The position numbers and the translations under genes were made by a program. The notes under the pieces are model-generated. The model ran no database searches and had not been told where the DNA came from. It saw nothing but the letters and a program-made list of their open reading frames with translations. A stretch of DNA of 64,000 bases, from assembly GCA_029261815.1 (NCBI GenBank), contig JAJDAQ010000103.1, forward strand, positions 47,371 through 111,370, given 5' to 3'. This DNA is from Deltaproteobacteria bacterium. Its GTDB lineage: Bacteria; Myxococcota_A; UBA9160; UBA6930. Below, in pieces: positions 33,091 to 41,948 of the stretch (positions are counted from its first letter, which is position 1; each line of letters opens with the position of its first letter).

Positions 33091-34049
33091 TCACGGCCCG
33101 GAGCCACGCCACGCAACCCTCCCCCCACATCGGATCTACTCCGCGTCTCGTCGCCGTTGGCGGCGGGAAGGGCGGGGTTGGCAAGACCTTCCTGTCGTCG
33201 AACCTTTCGGTCGCGCTCGCGAAGCTGGGCTTTCGCGTCGTCGCGATCGATACCGACATCGAGGGGCCCAACCTCCACACATGGTTAGGCGTCGGGCAGC
33301 CAAAGGCGAGTCTGGCCGACTTCGTGGCGGGTCGGACCGACAGCATCATGCCGCTCATCTCGGAGACCGTGGTTCCGGGGCTGGGTCTTATCGCTGCAAC
33401 GCATGGAAACCTTGCTGCCGCGCAGCCGAGTGCCGAGCGCCGCATCGAATTGCTACGCCAGCTTCGTACGATCCCGTGCGACTTCGTGTTCGTCGATTGT
33501 GGGGCGGGCGCGCACCCGGCCAACATCGACTACTTCCTCGTCGGTGACGAAGGGCTCCTGGTCCTGCACCCCGAACCGACCTCGGTCGAGAATACCTACA
33601 CCTTCGTGCGCGCCGCTTTCTACCGACGCATGCAGCTCGCGATGCAGAAGCACGACGTGCGCGAACGAATTCGCGAAGCGATGGACCAACGCAACGAGCG
33701 CGGGATACGGACGCCGCTACATCTCTTGCGCGAAATCGAGCAGATCGACCCCGAAGAAGGGCAACGCTTCGTGCAGAGCATGCGTTCCTTCCGGCCGCGG
33801 TTGATCGTCAACGAAGTCGGTTCCACCGAAGACATCAAGCTCGGGTTCTCGGTCAAGAAGGTCTGCAAGCAGTTCTTCGGGATCGAGGTGGACTACCTCG
33901 GGTACTTGAACCGCGATGCGCAGGTTCTCGACGCGGTTCGCCACAAGACGCCGTTGCTCGACGCGCATCCCGACTCCGACGCCGCCGTCTACCTGCGACG
34001 GATCGCTCGGAAGCTCGCCGAAGCCGTGCCCCTTCCCGCTGCTGACTGA
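33030..34049 (+). CDS. ParA/MinD-type ATPase
   Basis: About 339 aa. Deviant Walker A GGGKGGVGKTFLSSN, the A' motif IDTDIEGPNLHTWL and Walker B FVFVDCGAG place it in the SIMIBI ParA/MinD/FlhG group. After the core, a helical region (about 190-270) is followed by LIVNEVGSTEDIKLGFSVKKV and YLGYLNRDAQVLDAV, typical of the MinD/FlhG C-terminus. There is no clear membrane-targeting helix. The start is doubtful: GTG 33030 overlaps the HNH gene by 61 nt; otherwise translation would need the CTG at 33087 that overlaps the HNH stop. The P-loop begins shortly after either. It is followed by the J-domain/HTH gene, probably its partner. Confidence 0.85.
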   Translation: MATLFVDRRRVILERRTGRLITARSHATQPSPHIGSTPRLVAVGGGKGGVGKTFLSSNLSVALAKLGFRVVAIDTDIEGPNLHTWLGVGQPKASLADFVAGRTDSIMPLISETVVPGLGLIAATHGNLAAAQPSAERRIELLRQLRTIPCDFVFVDCGAGAHPANIDYFLVGDEGLLVLHPEPTSVENTYTFVRAAFYRRMQLAMQKHDVRERIREAMDQRNERGIRTPLHLLREIEQIDPEEGQRFVQSMRSFRPRLIVNEVGSTEDIKLGFSVKKVCKQFFGIEVDYLGYLNRDAQVLDAVRHKTPLLDAHPDSDAAVYLRRIARKLAEAVPLPAAD

Positions 34050-34075
34050 CCCAAGCTGTCGATGGACCCGAGAAC

Positions 34076-34726
34076 ATGAAGCCGCTGTCTGATATGACCC
34101 ACTATGAAATCCTTGAACTCGCCCCTGGTGCGAGTCCGGACGATGTCGAGCGCGCCTATCGTGTCGCCGCGGCGACGTATGGTGAGGAATCGCTGGCGAC
34201 GTACTCCTTGTACGAAGACAGCGAAGTCGCCGCGATTCGCGAGCGCATCGAACATGCCTACCGGGTGCTGGCCGACAACGAAGCGCGTGATGACTACGAC
34301 CGCGGGATGGGCGGCATGGGAGAGCCTGAGCCGGAAGCTCGTCGTGAGGTCGAGATCGAACTCGACTTCGAGCCGGAAGTCCAGGGCATCGCAGGTGCAG
34401 TCGCGCCCGAGATCGAGGAGTTCGCCGATCTGGAGGATCCGGGCGACCCGAATTTCGACGGAGCGCGACTTCGGAGGACGCGGCTCGCGCGCGGCTTCGA
34501 TATCGATCGCATCGCCGCGGTGACGAAGATCAACCCCACCTACTTGACCGCGATCGAGGAGGATCGCTTCACCGACCTTCCGGCAGACGTCTACGTCCGG
34601 GGCTTCGTGAGTGCGTACGCGCGTTGCGTAGGGCTCGACCCGGATCGCGTGGCACCCGTCTATCTCGAAAGGGTCCGCGCTGCGCGACCCGACGCGACCG
34701 CAATCCGCGCGTCGCGGCGGCGCTAG
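34076..34726 (+). CDS. J-domain-like / RodZ-type helix-turn-helix fusion protein
   Basis: 216 aa. Residues 7-78 form a J-domain-like module (HYEILELAPGASPDDVERAYRVAA ... AYRVLADNEARDDYD) in which the HPD tripeptide needed to stimulate DnaK is missing. An acidic linker (about 82-125) leads to an HTH_25 domain as in RodZ: LRRTRLARGFDIDRIAAVTKI, YLTAIEEDRFTDLPADVYVRGFVSAYA. There is no transmembrane segment, unlike RodZ. It lies 26 nt after the ParA-type ATPase gene, suggesting a positional or cytoskeletal two-protein module, perhaps linking an ATPase to a polymer or to DNA. The role is inference. Confidence 0.82.
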   Translation: MKPLSDMTHYEILELAPGASPDDVERAYRVAAATYGEESLATYSLYEDSEVAAIRERIEHAYRVLADNEARDDYDRGMGGMGEPEPEARREVEIELDFEPEVQGIAGAVAPEIEEFADLEDPGDPNFDGARLRRTRLARGFDIDRIAAVTKINPTYLTAIEEDRFTDLPADVYVRGFVSAYARCVGLDPDRVAPVYLERVRAARPDATAIRASRRR

Positions 34727-34729
34727 CGC

Positions 34730-34999
34730 ATGGAGGAGCAGATCCTCGATCCGGATCGCGCAACGAGGTTGGCGCGCGCAATCCTGTCGGACGTGGTGCT
34801 CTACAACCCTGAGCGCGTCCAGCTGGGCATCGAGCGCGACGACCTCTTCGACCGCCTGGCGCCCGAGCTCGAAGAGGCGCGAACCTATTTCGATTCACGC
34901 GTCGATGCGGGCGTCGCGCAGAAGAGCGGCGCATGGGGGCTCGCACTGGTCGACGTCCTCGTCTACCGGAGCCGCCACATCCGTTCGCAGATCTGGTAG
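34730..34999 (+). CDS. Conserved hypothetical protein
   Basis: 89 aa, soluble and mainly helical: LARAILSDVVLYNPERVQLGIERDDLF and a C-terminal DVLVYRSRHI. The AILSDVVLYNP motif recurs in short deltaproteobacterial proteins next to similar genes, but no function is assigned. It starts 3 nt after the J-domain/HTH gene and ends 8 nt before rluD, so it is within the operon. Confidence 0.7.
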   Translation: MEEQILDPDRATRLARAILSDVVLYNPERVQLGIERDDLFDRLAPELEEARTYFDSRVDAGVAQKSGAWGLALVDVLVYRSRHIRSQIW

Positions 35000-35007
35000 C
35001 CCTCGGC

Positions 35008-35943
35008 ATGCCGACCTTCGTCGTCGGGGAAGCCGAAGCCGGAGAGCGGCTTGATCGCGCTCTCGCCACACTCGCCGGCGTTCCTCGCGCACAGGTCCAG
35101 CGGTGGGTCGCTTCCGATTGCGTGACTCGCAACGGTGCGGCCATTCGCGCCAGCCAGAAGGTCGCACTGGGGGACCGGATCGACGCGGAGCCGCCGGATC
35201 CGATTGCGACCGACCTCGTCGCCGAAGACCTTCCGCTGGTCGTCCTCCACGAAGACGAAGATCTCATCGTCGTCGACAAGGCCGCGGGCATGGTGGTGCA
35301 TCCGGCACCCGGTCATGCGCGCGGAACATTGGTCAACGCACTGCTGCACCACTGTCAGGATCTCGCTGGGATCGGCGGCGCGTTGCGTCCCGGCATCGTG
35401 CACCGACTCGATCGTGGAACCTCAGGCGTGATGGTTGCCGCCAAACACGACCAGGCGCACCTGGCGCTCGCCGAGCAGTTTCACGACCACACGATCGAGC
35501 GCGTCTACAGGACGTTGGTCCGCGCGGTACCGACGGCACAGGAGGGTCGCGTTGCACGGCCGATCGGTCGGCATCCCCGTGATCGCAAGCGGATGTCGGT
35601 GGCGACCCGAAGCGGAAGGGCCGCGGCGACCCAGTGGAAGGTCGAAGCGCGCTGGCGGCGGTGGGATATGTCGCTGCTCGAGATCCGGCCCGAGACCGGG
35701 CGCACGCACCAGATCCGAGTCCATCTGTCATCAGATGGAATGCCGATCGTTGGTGACGAGATCTATGGGCGCGGTCGCCGGACGCGCCTGAAGTTGGCCG
35801 AAGCCCGCGGACTCGATCGACCCGCGCTGCACGCGGCCGTCCTTGGGTTCATCCATCCGCGAAGCCGGGAGCCCCTGCGCTTCGGCGCCGATCTTCCGCC
35901 GGATCTCTCCGCAGTCATTGCCGCCGCGGGGGCGTCGGATTGA
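35008..35943 (+). CDS. rluD: 23S rRNA pseudouridine synthase, RluD type
   Basis: 311 aa. An N-terminal S4 RNA-binding domain (about 10-70) is followed by the RluA-family catalytic domain with HRLDRGTSGVMV (catalytic Asp135), RTLVRAVP and RPETGRTHQIRVHL. RluD makes pseudouridines in helix 69 of 23S rRNA. The ATG at 35008 has homology from the first residues. Its stop overlaps the TTG start of pgeF (TTGA), and rluD-yfiH adjacency is widespread, which supports both assignments. Confidence 0.94.
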   Translation: MPTFVVGEAEAGERLDRALATLAGVPRAQVQRWVASDCVTRNGAAIRASQKVALGDRIDAEPPDPIATDLVAEDLPLVVLHEDEDLIVVDKAAGMVVHPAPGHARGTLVNALLHHCQDLAGIGGALRPGIVHRLDRGTSGVMVAAKHDQAHLALAEQFHDHTIERVYRTLVRAVPTAQEGRVARPIGRHPRDRKRMSVATRSGRAAATQWKVEARWRRWDMSLLEIRPETGRTHQIRVHLSSDGMPIVGDEIYGRGRRTRLKLAEARGLDRPALHAAVLGFIHPRSREPLRFGADLPPDLSAVIAAAGASD

Positions 35944-36599
35944 CGGCGGCACTACAGCTTTCGATGCTAGGCGTCGGTCATGCGTTTGCTGTCGCGCCAG
36001 AGGCGGCACCGCCGCGGCTCGTTCGACCGACGCAGGTTCATGGCAGTCGCGTCATCGATGCCGCGGACTGCGAAGCCGAGACGGAAGCGGACGCCATTGT
36101 CTCGGTCCCTGGGAGTATTCCCGTCGGAATCGTCACCGCCGATTGCATCCCGGTGCTGGCACGAACGGAAGGTGGGACCGTGGTGGCGATCCACGCGGGC
36201 TGGCGGGGCCTGGCGTTGGGCGTGATCGAGGCCGGGATCCAGGCGCTGGCCGACACCGCGCCCGGCGAAGCGATCTCGGCCGGCATCGGCCCTTGTGCAG
36301 GGCCCTGTTGCTACGAAGTCGATTCGCCAGTGCTCGACGCCCTGGAGGACTGGCATGCCGGCGCCTTGTCCACTGCCGTGCGTCCCTCGCGGCCCGGCCA
36401 TCAGTGGCTCGATCTGCCCCGACTCGCGCTGGCCGCACTCTCTCGCGCGGGGGTGACATCGCAGTCCATCGGCGGGGTTCCCGAAGGTTGCACGGTCTGC
36501 CATCCGGCCTTTGAAAGCGTGCGACGCGACGGGGCTGGAGCCGGGCGGATGCTCCACTGGATTTCACCCGGAGAGCCGAAAACAAAGCAATATTGCTGA
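35940..36599 (+). CDS. pgeF: PgeF/YfiH multicopper-oxidase-like purine nucleoside phosphorylase/editing enzyme
   Basis: 219 aa, slightly shorter than the usual 240. It has the three conserved zinc-site segments: VGIVTADCIPVLAR, HAGWRGLALGVI and GIGPCAGPCCYEVD. Family members act on purine nucleosides and are reported to correct L-Ser mis-incorporated into peptidoglycan precursors. TTG 35940 overlaps the rluD stop. The protein ends with a short polar tail. Confidence 0.92.
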   Translation: MTAALQLSMLGVGHAFAVAPEAAPPRLVRPTQVHGSRVIDAADCEAETEADAIVSVPGSIPVGIVTADCIPVLARTEGGTVVAIHAGWRGLALGVIEAGIQALADTAPGEAISAGIGPCAGPCCYEVDSPVLDALEDWHAGALSTAVRPSRPGHQWLDLPRLALAALSRAGVTSQSIGGVPEGCTVCHPAFESVRRDGAGAGRMLHWISPGEPKTKQYC

Positions 36600-36719
36600 G
36601 TTACACGCCTGAGCACGTGATCGAACCGGGTCCACGGGCACCGCGTAGAATCCCTCAGTGAATCGGCGGCAGGGGCGCGCGTCCCACCTTTGGGGCCATG
36701 AGCCGAATCGGAGCAAGAG

Positions 36720-37358
36720 ATGGCGTTGAAGAACATCGCAATCGGACTGGGCGGGATCGCCGTCGTTGTCGCAGCAGTCGGCGCGGTCGCCGCTGGGCTC
36801 GACTGGGATCCGCGCGATGTAGATGCGGCCGAGAAGTACCGCAGCCACGAGAGGGCGCGCGCGGAGCGCTACCGCGCCGAGGTCGCCGGGAACGCTCTTC
36901 CCGAAGTCGCCGCGGGTGGGTCTGCCCGTGCGGAACGCGGGTCCGACCGAGATGCGAATCGCCAGGATCGCCGTGATGCGCGGGAACAGCGCCAAGGCGC
37001 CGTCCGCGATTGGTGGAACGAAGCCGTCGATGGAATCGACTCCGACCGCGTCGGCGCGTGGGCCGAGAATCTTGGGGCCTGGTGGCGCGACCGCGCTGGC
37101 CCCGCGTGGGAAGAATGGGCGCGACAACAAGATGAGCGCGTCGCTGAGCCCGAGCATTGGGCGCCCGCCGATGAACGAAGTGAATGGGCCGAACCAGAAG
37201 GCTGGGCCGACGAGTACGGCGACCCGCTGGGCGATGCCGCCCCGGTGGCCCCGGCGCCACGCGCAGAAGAAGCGGAACGCGATAGCGTCCGAAGCGAGCG
37301 TCGGCCCGCCGCCGACTGGTGGGCCGAAGAGCGAGAACGGATGCGCCAGCGCAATTAG
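36720..37358 (+). CDS. Membrane-anchored charged, tryptophan-rich protein of unknown function
   Basis: 212 aa. Residues 5-26 form one hydrophobic helix (IAIGLGGIAVVVAAVGAVAA), then the protein is extremely charged and low in complexity: Arg/Glu/Asp-rich with repeated WW or W-E pairs (RDWWNEA, AWWRDRAG, WEEWARQQ, EHWAP, DWWAEERER). It is probably disordered or coiled outside the membrane. GGAGCAAGAG precedes ATG 36720. It lies 15 nt upstream of the PBP1b-like gene, so it may be an accessory partner of that synthase. No family recognised. Confidence 0.65.
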   Translation: MALKNIAIGLGGIAVVVAAVGAVAAGLDWDPRDVDAAEKYRSHERARAERYRAEVAGNALPEVAAGGSARAERGSDRDANRQDRRDAREQRQGAVRDWWNEAVDGIDSDRVGAWAENLGAWWRDRAGPAWEEWARQQDERVAEPEHWAPADERSEWAEPEGWADEYGDPLGDAAPVAPAPRAEEAERDSVRSERRPAADWWAEERERMRQRN

Positions 37359-37373
37359 GCGCGCGCCGAACCG

Positions 37374-39671
37374 ATGTCGACACCTCTCTGGAAGCGCGTT
37401 CTTCGCGTCGCAATCCTCGGCGCAGCGGTCCTTGGACTGTCGTACCTGCTGCTGCCCGTCATTCCGCATGAGCGACTCACGGAACGGATGATGCCAACGC
37501 CGTCGCGCGTCTATGCGCGACCCATGGTGCTGGCACCCGGGACTCGTCTCTCGCTGGCCGACTTGCAGGCCCACCTGCGCCGTGTCGGTTACCGGCGGGT
37601 TGCCGCGCCAGAGAGCGTCGGCCGCGGGGAGTTCCATTCGGCGAAGGCCGAAGTCGTGGTCGGGCGGCGTCCGTTCCGGTACCCGGATGGGAGCGACGAG
37701 GGCGGGATCCTGCGCGTTGCGTTCGAGGACGGCGGCGAGCGCGTCACTTCGCTCCTGGACGAGACGGGCGTGTACCACGAGACGGCGTTCATCGAACCCG
37801 AGGTCGTGGGAACACTCTTCGGGGAAGAAACGCGGGACCGGCTGCTCGTTCCGTTGAATGGAATTCCGCAACTCCTGCAGCAAGCGGTTCTCGTCACGGA
37901 AGACCGACGCTTCAATCTCCACCCCGGGATCGACCCGATCCGGATTGCCGGCGCCGCGCTGGAGAACGTGCGCGAGGGGCGGGTCGTTGAAGGTGGCAGC
38001 ACTCTGACGCAGCAGCTGGTGAAGAACGTCTATCTCACACCTGAACGCACCTGGCAGCGGAAGGTGCGCGAGATGGCCATCGCCATGTGGATCTCGCTTC
38101 GTTATTCGAAGGTCGAAGTCCTTGAGGCCTACCTGAATCAGATCTATCTGGGGCAGGATGGCGGACGAGCGATTCATGGCGTCGGTCGCGCGGCGCGTTT
38201 CTACTTCGGCAAGGATGTCACGCAGCTCGATGCGTCAGAGGCTGCACTGCTCGCGGGGATGATCCAGGCACCCAGCGCGTTGTCGCCGTTTCGTCATCCA
38301 GAAGGCGCGATGGCACGGCGGAATCTGATCCTCGGCCTGATGCGCGAGCAGGGCGTGATCGACGCGGCGGAGCACGACGTCGCGGTCAAAGCGAAGCTGG
38401 GGGTCCGGCGCGAAGAACGCCCGCCACTTTTTGCCGCGCATTACGTGGACTTCGTCCGGCGACGACTCCAGCAGCGCTTCGCAGATGAGGCACTCGAGCG
38501 CGACGGCTTTGACGTTTTCACGACCTTGGACGGCACGTTTCAGCGCGCGGCGGAATCTGCGGTGACGACGGGACTACGCGATCTGGAGAAAGGGTATCCG
38601 CTGTTGAAGCGGAAGAAGTCTCCGCTGCAAGCCGCGCTCGTTGCGATCGATCCGGCTTCGGGCGATGTGGTCGCCTGGGTCGGCGGCCGCGACTATGCCT
38701 CGGCACCTTTCGACCGGGCGAGTCGCGCCCGGCGGCAACCGGGAAGCGTCTTCAAGCCCATCGTTGCGTTGGCCGCGTTCACCGCACCGGATGCCGGTCC
38801 CCTCACGCTTGCAACGGTCCTCGAAGATGCGCCGCTCGACGTCGCGGTCGAAGACACGACCTGGTCTCCGCGCAATCACGATGGGAAGTACCGCGGCCCC
38901 GTCAGCCTACGACATGCGCTTGAGCATTCGCTGAATGTCCCCTTCGCCCGGCTGGGAATGGAAGTCGGCCTCGTGCACGTGGCCGAGACCGCACGCCGGC
39001 TGGGTGTGGCCAGCCCGCTTCGTCCCATTCCAAGCCTCTCCCTCGGCGCCTTCGAGATGACGCCGCTCGAAGTCGCGCTCGCCTACGCCACGTTGGCTTC
39101 GGGTGGCGTGCGCCACGGTGCGCGAACGACGCTGGCCGTCGTCGAACCCAGCGGGCGCGCATTGCGCGGAGATCCAGTGGATGACGAACGTGTCTTTGGC
39201 GCCGAAGAAGCGTACCTGGTGACCACCGCGCTCGAAGGCGCCGTGGATCGCGGAACCGGCCGAACATTGCGTCGGCTGGGGATCGAAGGCCCAATGGCGG
39301 GGAAGACCGGCACGACCAACGAGTTCCGGGATGCCTGGTTCGTGGGCTACACGCCGGACCTGGTCATTGCGGTCTGGGTGGGCTTTGACGACGGCGCTCG
39401 CGTTGGACTGACCGGTGCCCGCGCCGCGCTTCCGATTTTCGCCCGTTTCGTGAAGTCCGCACTCCCGCTCGAAGCGCGCCGGCCGTTCGAGATTCCCGCG
39501 AGCGTCACGACCGCGGATGTCCATGCGGCGAGTGGTCTTCTCGCCACGGACCGATGCCCTGGAACTCCCGAGGTCTTCATCGCCGGGACCGCGCCCACGG
39601 CCAACGCGTGCCAGCGCGGCACCTGGCCGCGCTGGCTGCGTGGGTGGATGGGTTCGGGCCAGAGGCGTTAG
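37374..39671 (+). CDS. mrcB: Bifunctional penicillin-binding protein, PBP1b-like
   Basis: 765 aa. One N-terminal membrane helix (about 9-31), a UB2H-like region (about 55-130), then a GT51 glycosyltransferase domain with VLVTEDRRFNLHPGID (catalytic Glu176), GGSTLTQQLVKN and RKVREMAIA. A transpeptidase domain follows with QPGSVFK (Ser458, Lys461), SLNVP and KTGTTNEF. It polymerises and cross-links lipid II at the cell membrane. The UB2H-like part suggests control by an outer-membrane lipoprotein activator (LpoB-like). The C-terminus is short and has no fibronectin-like extension. Confidence 0.94.
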   Translation: MSTPLWKRVLRVAILGAAVLGLSYLLLPVIPHERLTERMMPTPSRVYARPMVLAPGTRLSLADLQAHLRRVGYRRVAAPESVGRGEFHSAKAEVVVGRRPFRYPDGSDEGGILRVAFEDGGERVTSLLDETGVYHETAFIEPEVVGTLFGEETRDRLLVPLNGIPQLLQQAVLVTEDRRFNLHPGIDPIRIAGAALENVREGRVVEGGSTLTQQLVKNVYLTPERTWQRKVREMAIAMWISLRYSKVEVLEAYLNQIYLGQDGGRAIHGVGRAARFYFGKDVTQLDASEAALLAGMIQAPSALSPFRHPEGAMARRNLILGLMREQGVIDAAEHDVAVKAKLGVRREERPPLFAAHYVDFVRRRLQQRFADEALERDGFDVFTTLDGTFQRAAESAVTTGLRDLEKGYPLLKRKKSPLQAALVAIDPASGDVVAWVGGRDYASAPFDRASRARRQPGSVFKPIVALAAFTAPDAGPLTLATVLEDAPLDVAVEDTTWSPRNHDGKYRGPVSLRHALEHSLNVPFARLGMEVGLVHVAETARRLGVASPLRPIPSLSLGAFEMTPLEVALAYATLASGGVRHGARTTLAVVEPSGRALRGDPVDDERVFGAEEAYLVTTALEGAVDRGTGRTLRRLGIEGPMAGKTGTTNEFRDAWFVGYTPDLVIAVWVGFDDGARVGLTGARAALPIFARFVKSALPLEARRPFEIPASVTTADVHAASGLLATDRCPGTPEVFIAGTAPTANACQRGTWPRWLRGWMGSGQRR

Positions 39672-39689
39672 GCGGGCGCGCTGGCCGGC

Positions 39690-41915
39690 CTACGACGTGG
39701 GCTGTCCCAGATAGATGGGAGACGACCAGGCGCGTTCCTCGGTCGGCGCGAGGCAGTCATCGTCCCACGGTCGATCGAAGCAGGGGTCGATCTCGACACA
39801 GCGGCCGTCCGCATCCCGGGTGCAGCCCAGCGGGTTGGCCTGGACGGCATCGCTGGTTTCTTCGATGGCGCGCACGTAGTAGACGGCGTCGCGGCCCGAC
39901 GTGCTGTACTCGGGGTCGGTGAAGGCCACCTGGCAGCCGGCCGGGTCATCGGGGCAGTCGAATACCTGCCACGGGTCTTCGACGAGGCCTTCGATCTTTT
40001 CGCCGTCGCTCTCCTGCGGGCGTACGCGCACGACTTCGATGCGGTCGATCTTCCGTCGCACGTCGGACGGGTGGTAGCACTCTCCCTGGCACAGGCGGTC
40101 CAGGCGGTCGGGCGAGAGCGCCGCGGTCGCGTCGTCGGGGCACCCCGGGATCTGCTCGAAGGAACCCACGGCCCGGGCCTGGAAGATCGGGAGCGTTGCC
40201 AGGTCCGTGCTCGAGCCCATCGGAACCGGTCGGCCGTTGGGTGAATTCAACAGGTCGAACCAGAGCAGGATGCGCGGACCGCTCGTCCCGTACGTCTCCT
40301 TGCGCTCCATGGCTTCCCAGATGGATTCACGATCGCGACCATTGGAGTGGACGGCAGCGAGCCCGCCGTTCAGGAAGAAGGACGCCCCCCGCTCTGTCTC
40401 GAAGAACGAGAACGTCGAAGCGCTGGGGTCGAAGACCGTGTTCGAAACGGAATGCGCGCTGGGCTCCTCTTCGTCGACTTCGCCGAGCGGTGTCTCGGTG
40501 AACCGGCCGAAGCGCGCCTCGGTGAACTCCTTGCGCGAGACTTCCTTGTAGCCGGTTCCCGGTCGTGCGGAGTGGTTGTCGCTCGACGCGATGAAGCCGA
40601 AGTCGAACCGGATCGCTTCCCCGTCTTCGTTCTTGCGGCCGAGGGCCATCATGTATTGGACCGAGCTCTTCGGTCGATAGTTGAATGCGGGCTGAAAGCA
40701 ATCGGTGCACTGGCCGGCGTCCTGCCACTCGGCGACCTCGGTTCCGGGGACCGTTCGCACGCCACCGTTGAAGAAGGCATCGATGTAGTTCTGCCGTGCG
40801 GCAGCAGCCCGCTCGTCGCAGTCGTCGCCCGCCTCGGCCTCGCAGCGCTCGGTGATGATCTCACCCGCGCGCCAGCAAGAAGGGAGGTAGCCCTCCACCG
40901 GCTCCGGGCAGGTCTTCGTTCCGTCGTCATTCAGGATGACTTCCTGGAAGCTCCGGTACTCCTCCGAGTTCCCGTGACCGGAGAACACTTCGACCAACAA
41001 CTGACGGTTCGGGTCATGCTGGTCGTTGATGAGCTGCTTGTCCCACGAAGAACCCAGTGGCGTGTAGAAGCCCCAGGTGGTGCCGTGCGGAATCACCATC
41101 GTGTTGAGGCCCCAATCGTCGAGCTTCTCGAAGAGATCCTTCGGCGTCGGTGCGACTTCGCGGCAGTCCGTCGGGAGGTCTCGAACGGGGACACCGGTCG
41201 GGCAGTCGAGAAGTTTGCCGGTCTCCGACATGTATTTGGCGAACTCGCGGCCGCCGCCGTCTGCCATCCCGATCGCCAGCGCGCCTAGCGTCAGAGTGGG
41301 CGGCGCGACCGCCCCGGCCGGCATCCCGGCGGGGATGCCGGCCGAGATCGGTCGGGCCGGAATCTCGTCGTCACCCAGATCGCGGACGATCACGTTCTTG
41401 TGGCCCCAGTGGTTCTCGGGCGTCGTGCCGACCTGGGTCCATTCCCAGCCCAGGAAGCTGACGAGGTCGGGGGCAGCGGCGTCGGTCACTTCATTGCATT
41501 GCCGCACTGAGGCCACGGTTTCGGACCAGCGTCGCTCCGTCAGCACCATCGCATGGTCGTTGATCGACCAGAAGTCGAGGGCTGCGCAGTGACGCGCGAA
41601 GTCGCACGCGTCCGCCACCGGGTAGGCGCCATCACCACCGGCCATGGGCAGGCTCATCTGGAACGCGTCGAATGAGAAGGTGGTGTGGACGTGCAGGTCG
41701 CCAAACAGGATCTGCTTGGGCTGCGCGATGCCGAGCGCGGTACCCGCGTCCTGGATGCGTTGGGCGCGCTCCTTCACGACCGCGGCCGCGACCGCGGGGC
41801 CCTGCGACTCGCCCGCTAGGTCATCGTCGATGCCGAAGCCGGACCCGGCGAGATAGAGGACACCGACGCCGATGAGGACGAGGACGGCGATGACAATAAG
41901 GATGGAACGGATCAT
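39690..41915 (-). CDS. DUF3604 (PHP-like metal-dependent hydrolase) protein
   Basis: 741 aa. An N-terminal membrane helix or uncleaved signal (about 4-27) is followed by the DUF3604 domain over almost the whole length. The opening GDLHVHTTFSFDAF, WSINDHAMVL and ASSDNHSARPGTGY are PHP-type metal-binding motifs. Several Cys pairs in the C-terminal third (CPDDATAA, CQGECYHP, CTRDADGRC) suggest an exported, disulfide-bonded protein. Members are common in marine bacteria and have no proven substrate; a phosphoesterase-like activity is only inferred. It is convergent with mrcB, and the PAP2-family phosphatase gene lies upstream on the same strand. Confidence 0.88.
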   Translation of the reverse strand: MIRSILIVIAVLVLIGVGVLYLAGSGFGIDDDLAGESQGPAVAAAVVKERAQRIQDAGTALGIAQPKQILFGDLHVHTTFSFDAFQMSLPMAGGDGAYPVADACDFARHCAALDFWSINDHAMVLTERRWSETVASVRQCNEVTDAAAPDLVSFLGWEWTQVGTTPENHWGHKNVIVRDLGDDEIPARPISAGIPAGMPAGAVAPPTLTLGALAIGMADGGGREFAKYMSETGKLLDCPTGVPVRDLPTDCREVAPTPKDLFEKLDDWGLNTMVIPHGTTWGFYTPLGSSWDKQLINDQHDPNRQLLVEVFSGHGNSEEYRSFQEVILNDDGTKTCPEPVEGYLPSCWRAGEIITERCEAEAGDDCDERAAAARQNYIDAFFNGGVRTVPGTEVAEWQDAGQCTDCFQPAFNYRPKSSVQYMMALGRKNEDGEAIRFDFGFIASSDNHSARPGTGYKEVSRKEFTEARFGRFTETPLGEVDEEEPSAHSVSNTVFDPSASTFSFFETERGASFFLNGGLAAVHSNGRDRESIWEAMERKETYGTSGPRILLWFDLLNSPNGRPVPMGSSTDLATLPIFQARAVGSFEQIPGCPDDATAALSPDRLDRLCQGECYHPSDVRRKIDRIEVVRVRPQESDGEKIEGLVEDPWQVFDCPDDPAGCQVAFTDPEYSTSGRDAVYYVRAIEETSDAVQANPLGCTRDADGRCVEIDPCFDRPWDDDCLAPTEERAWSSPIYLGQPTS

Positions 41916-41948
41916 GGAGTCTCCTGGGGAGCACGGGATGAACCGCGC

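Noticed and set aside
36564..38177. Minus-strand open frame (537 codons) opposite the charged membrane protein and the PBP1b-like gene
   Set aside because: Overlaps a well-supported transglycosylase domain; no ribosome site or homology.
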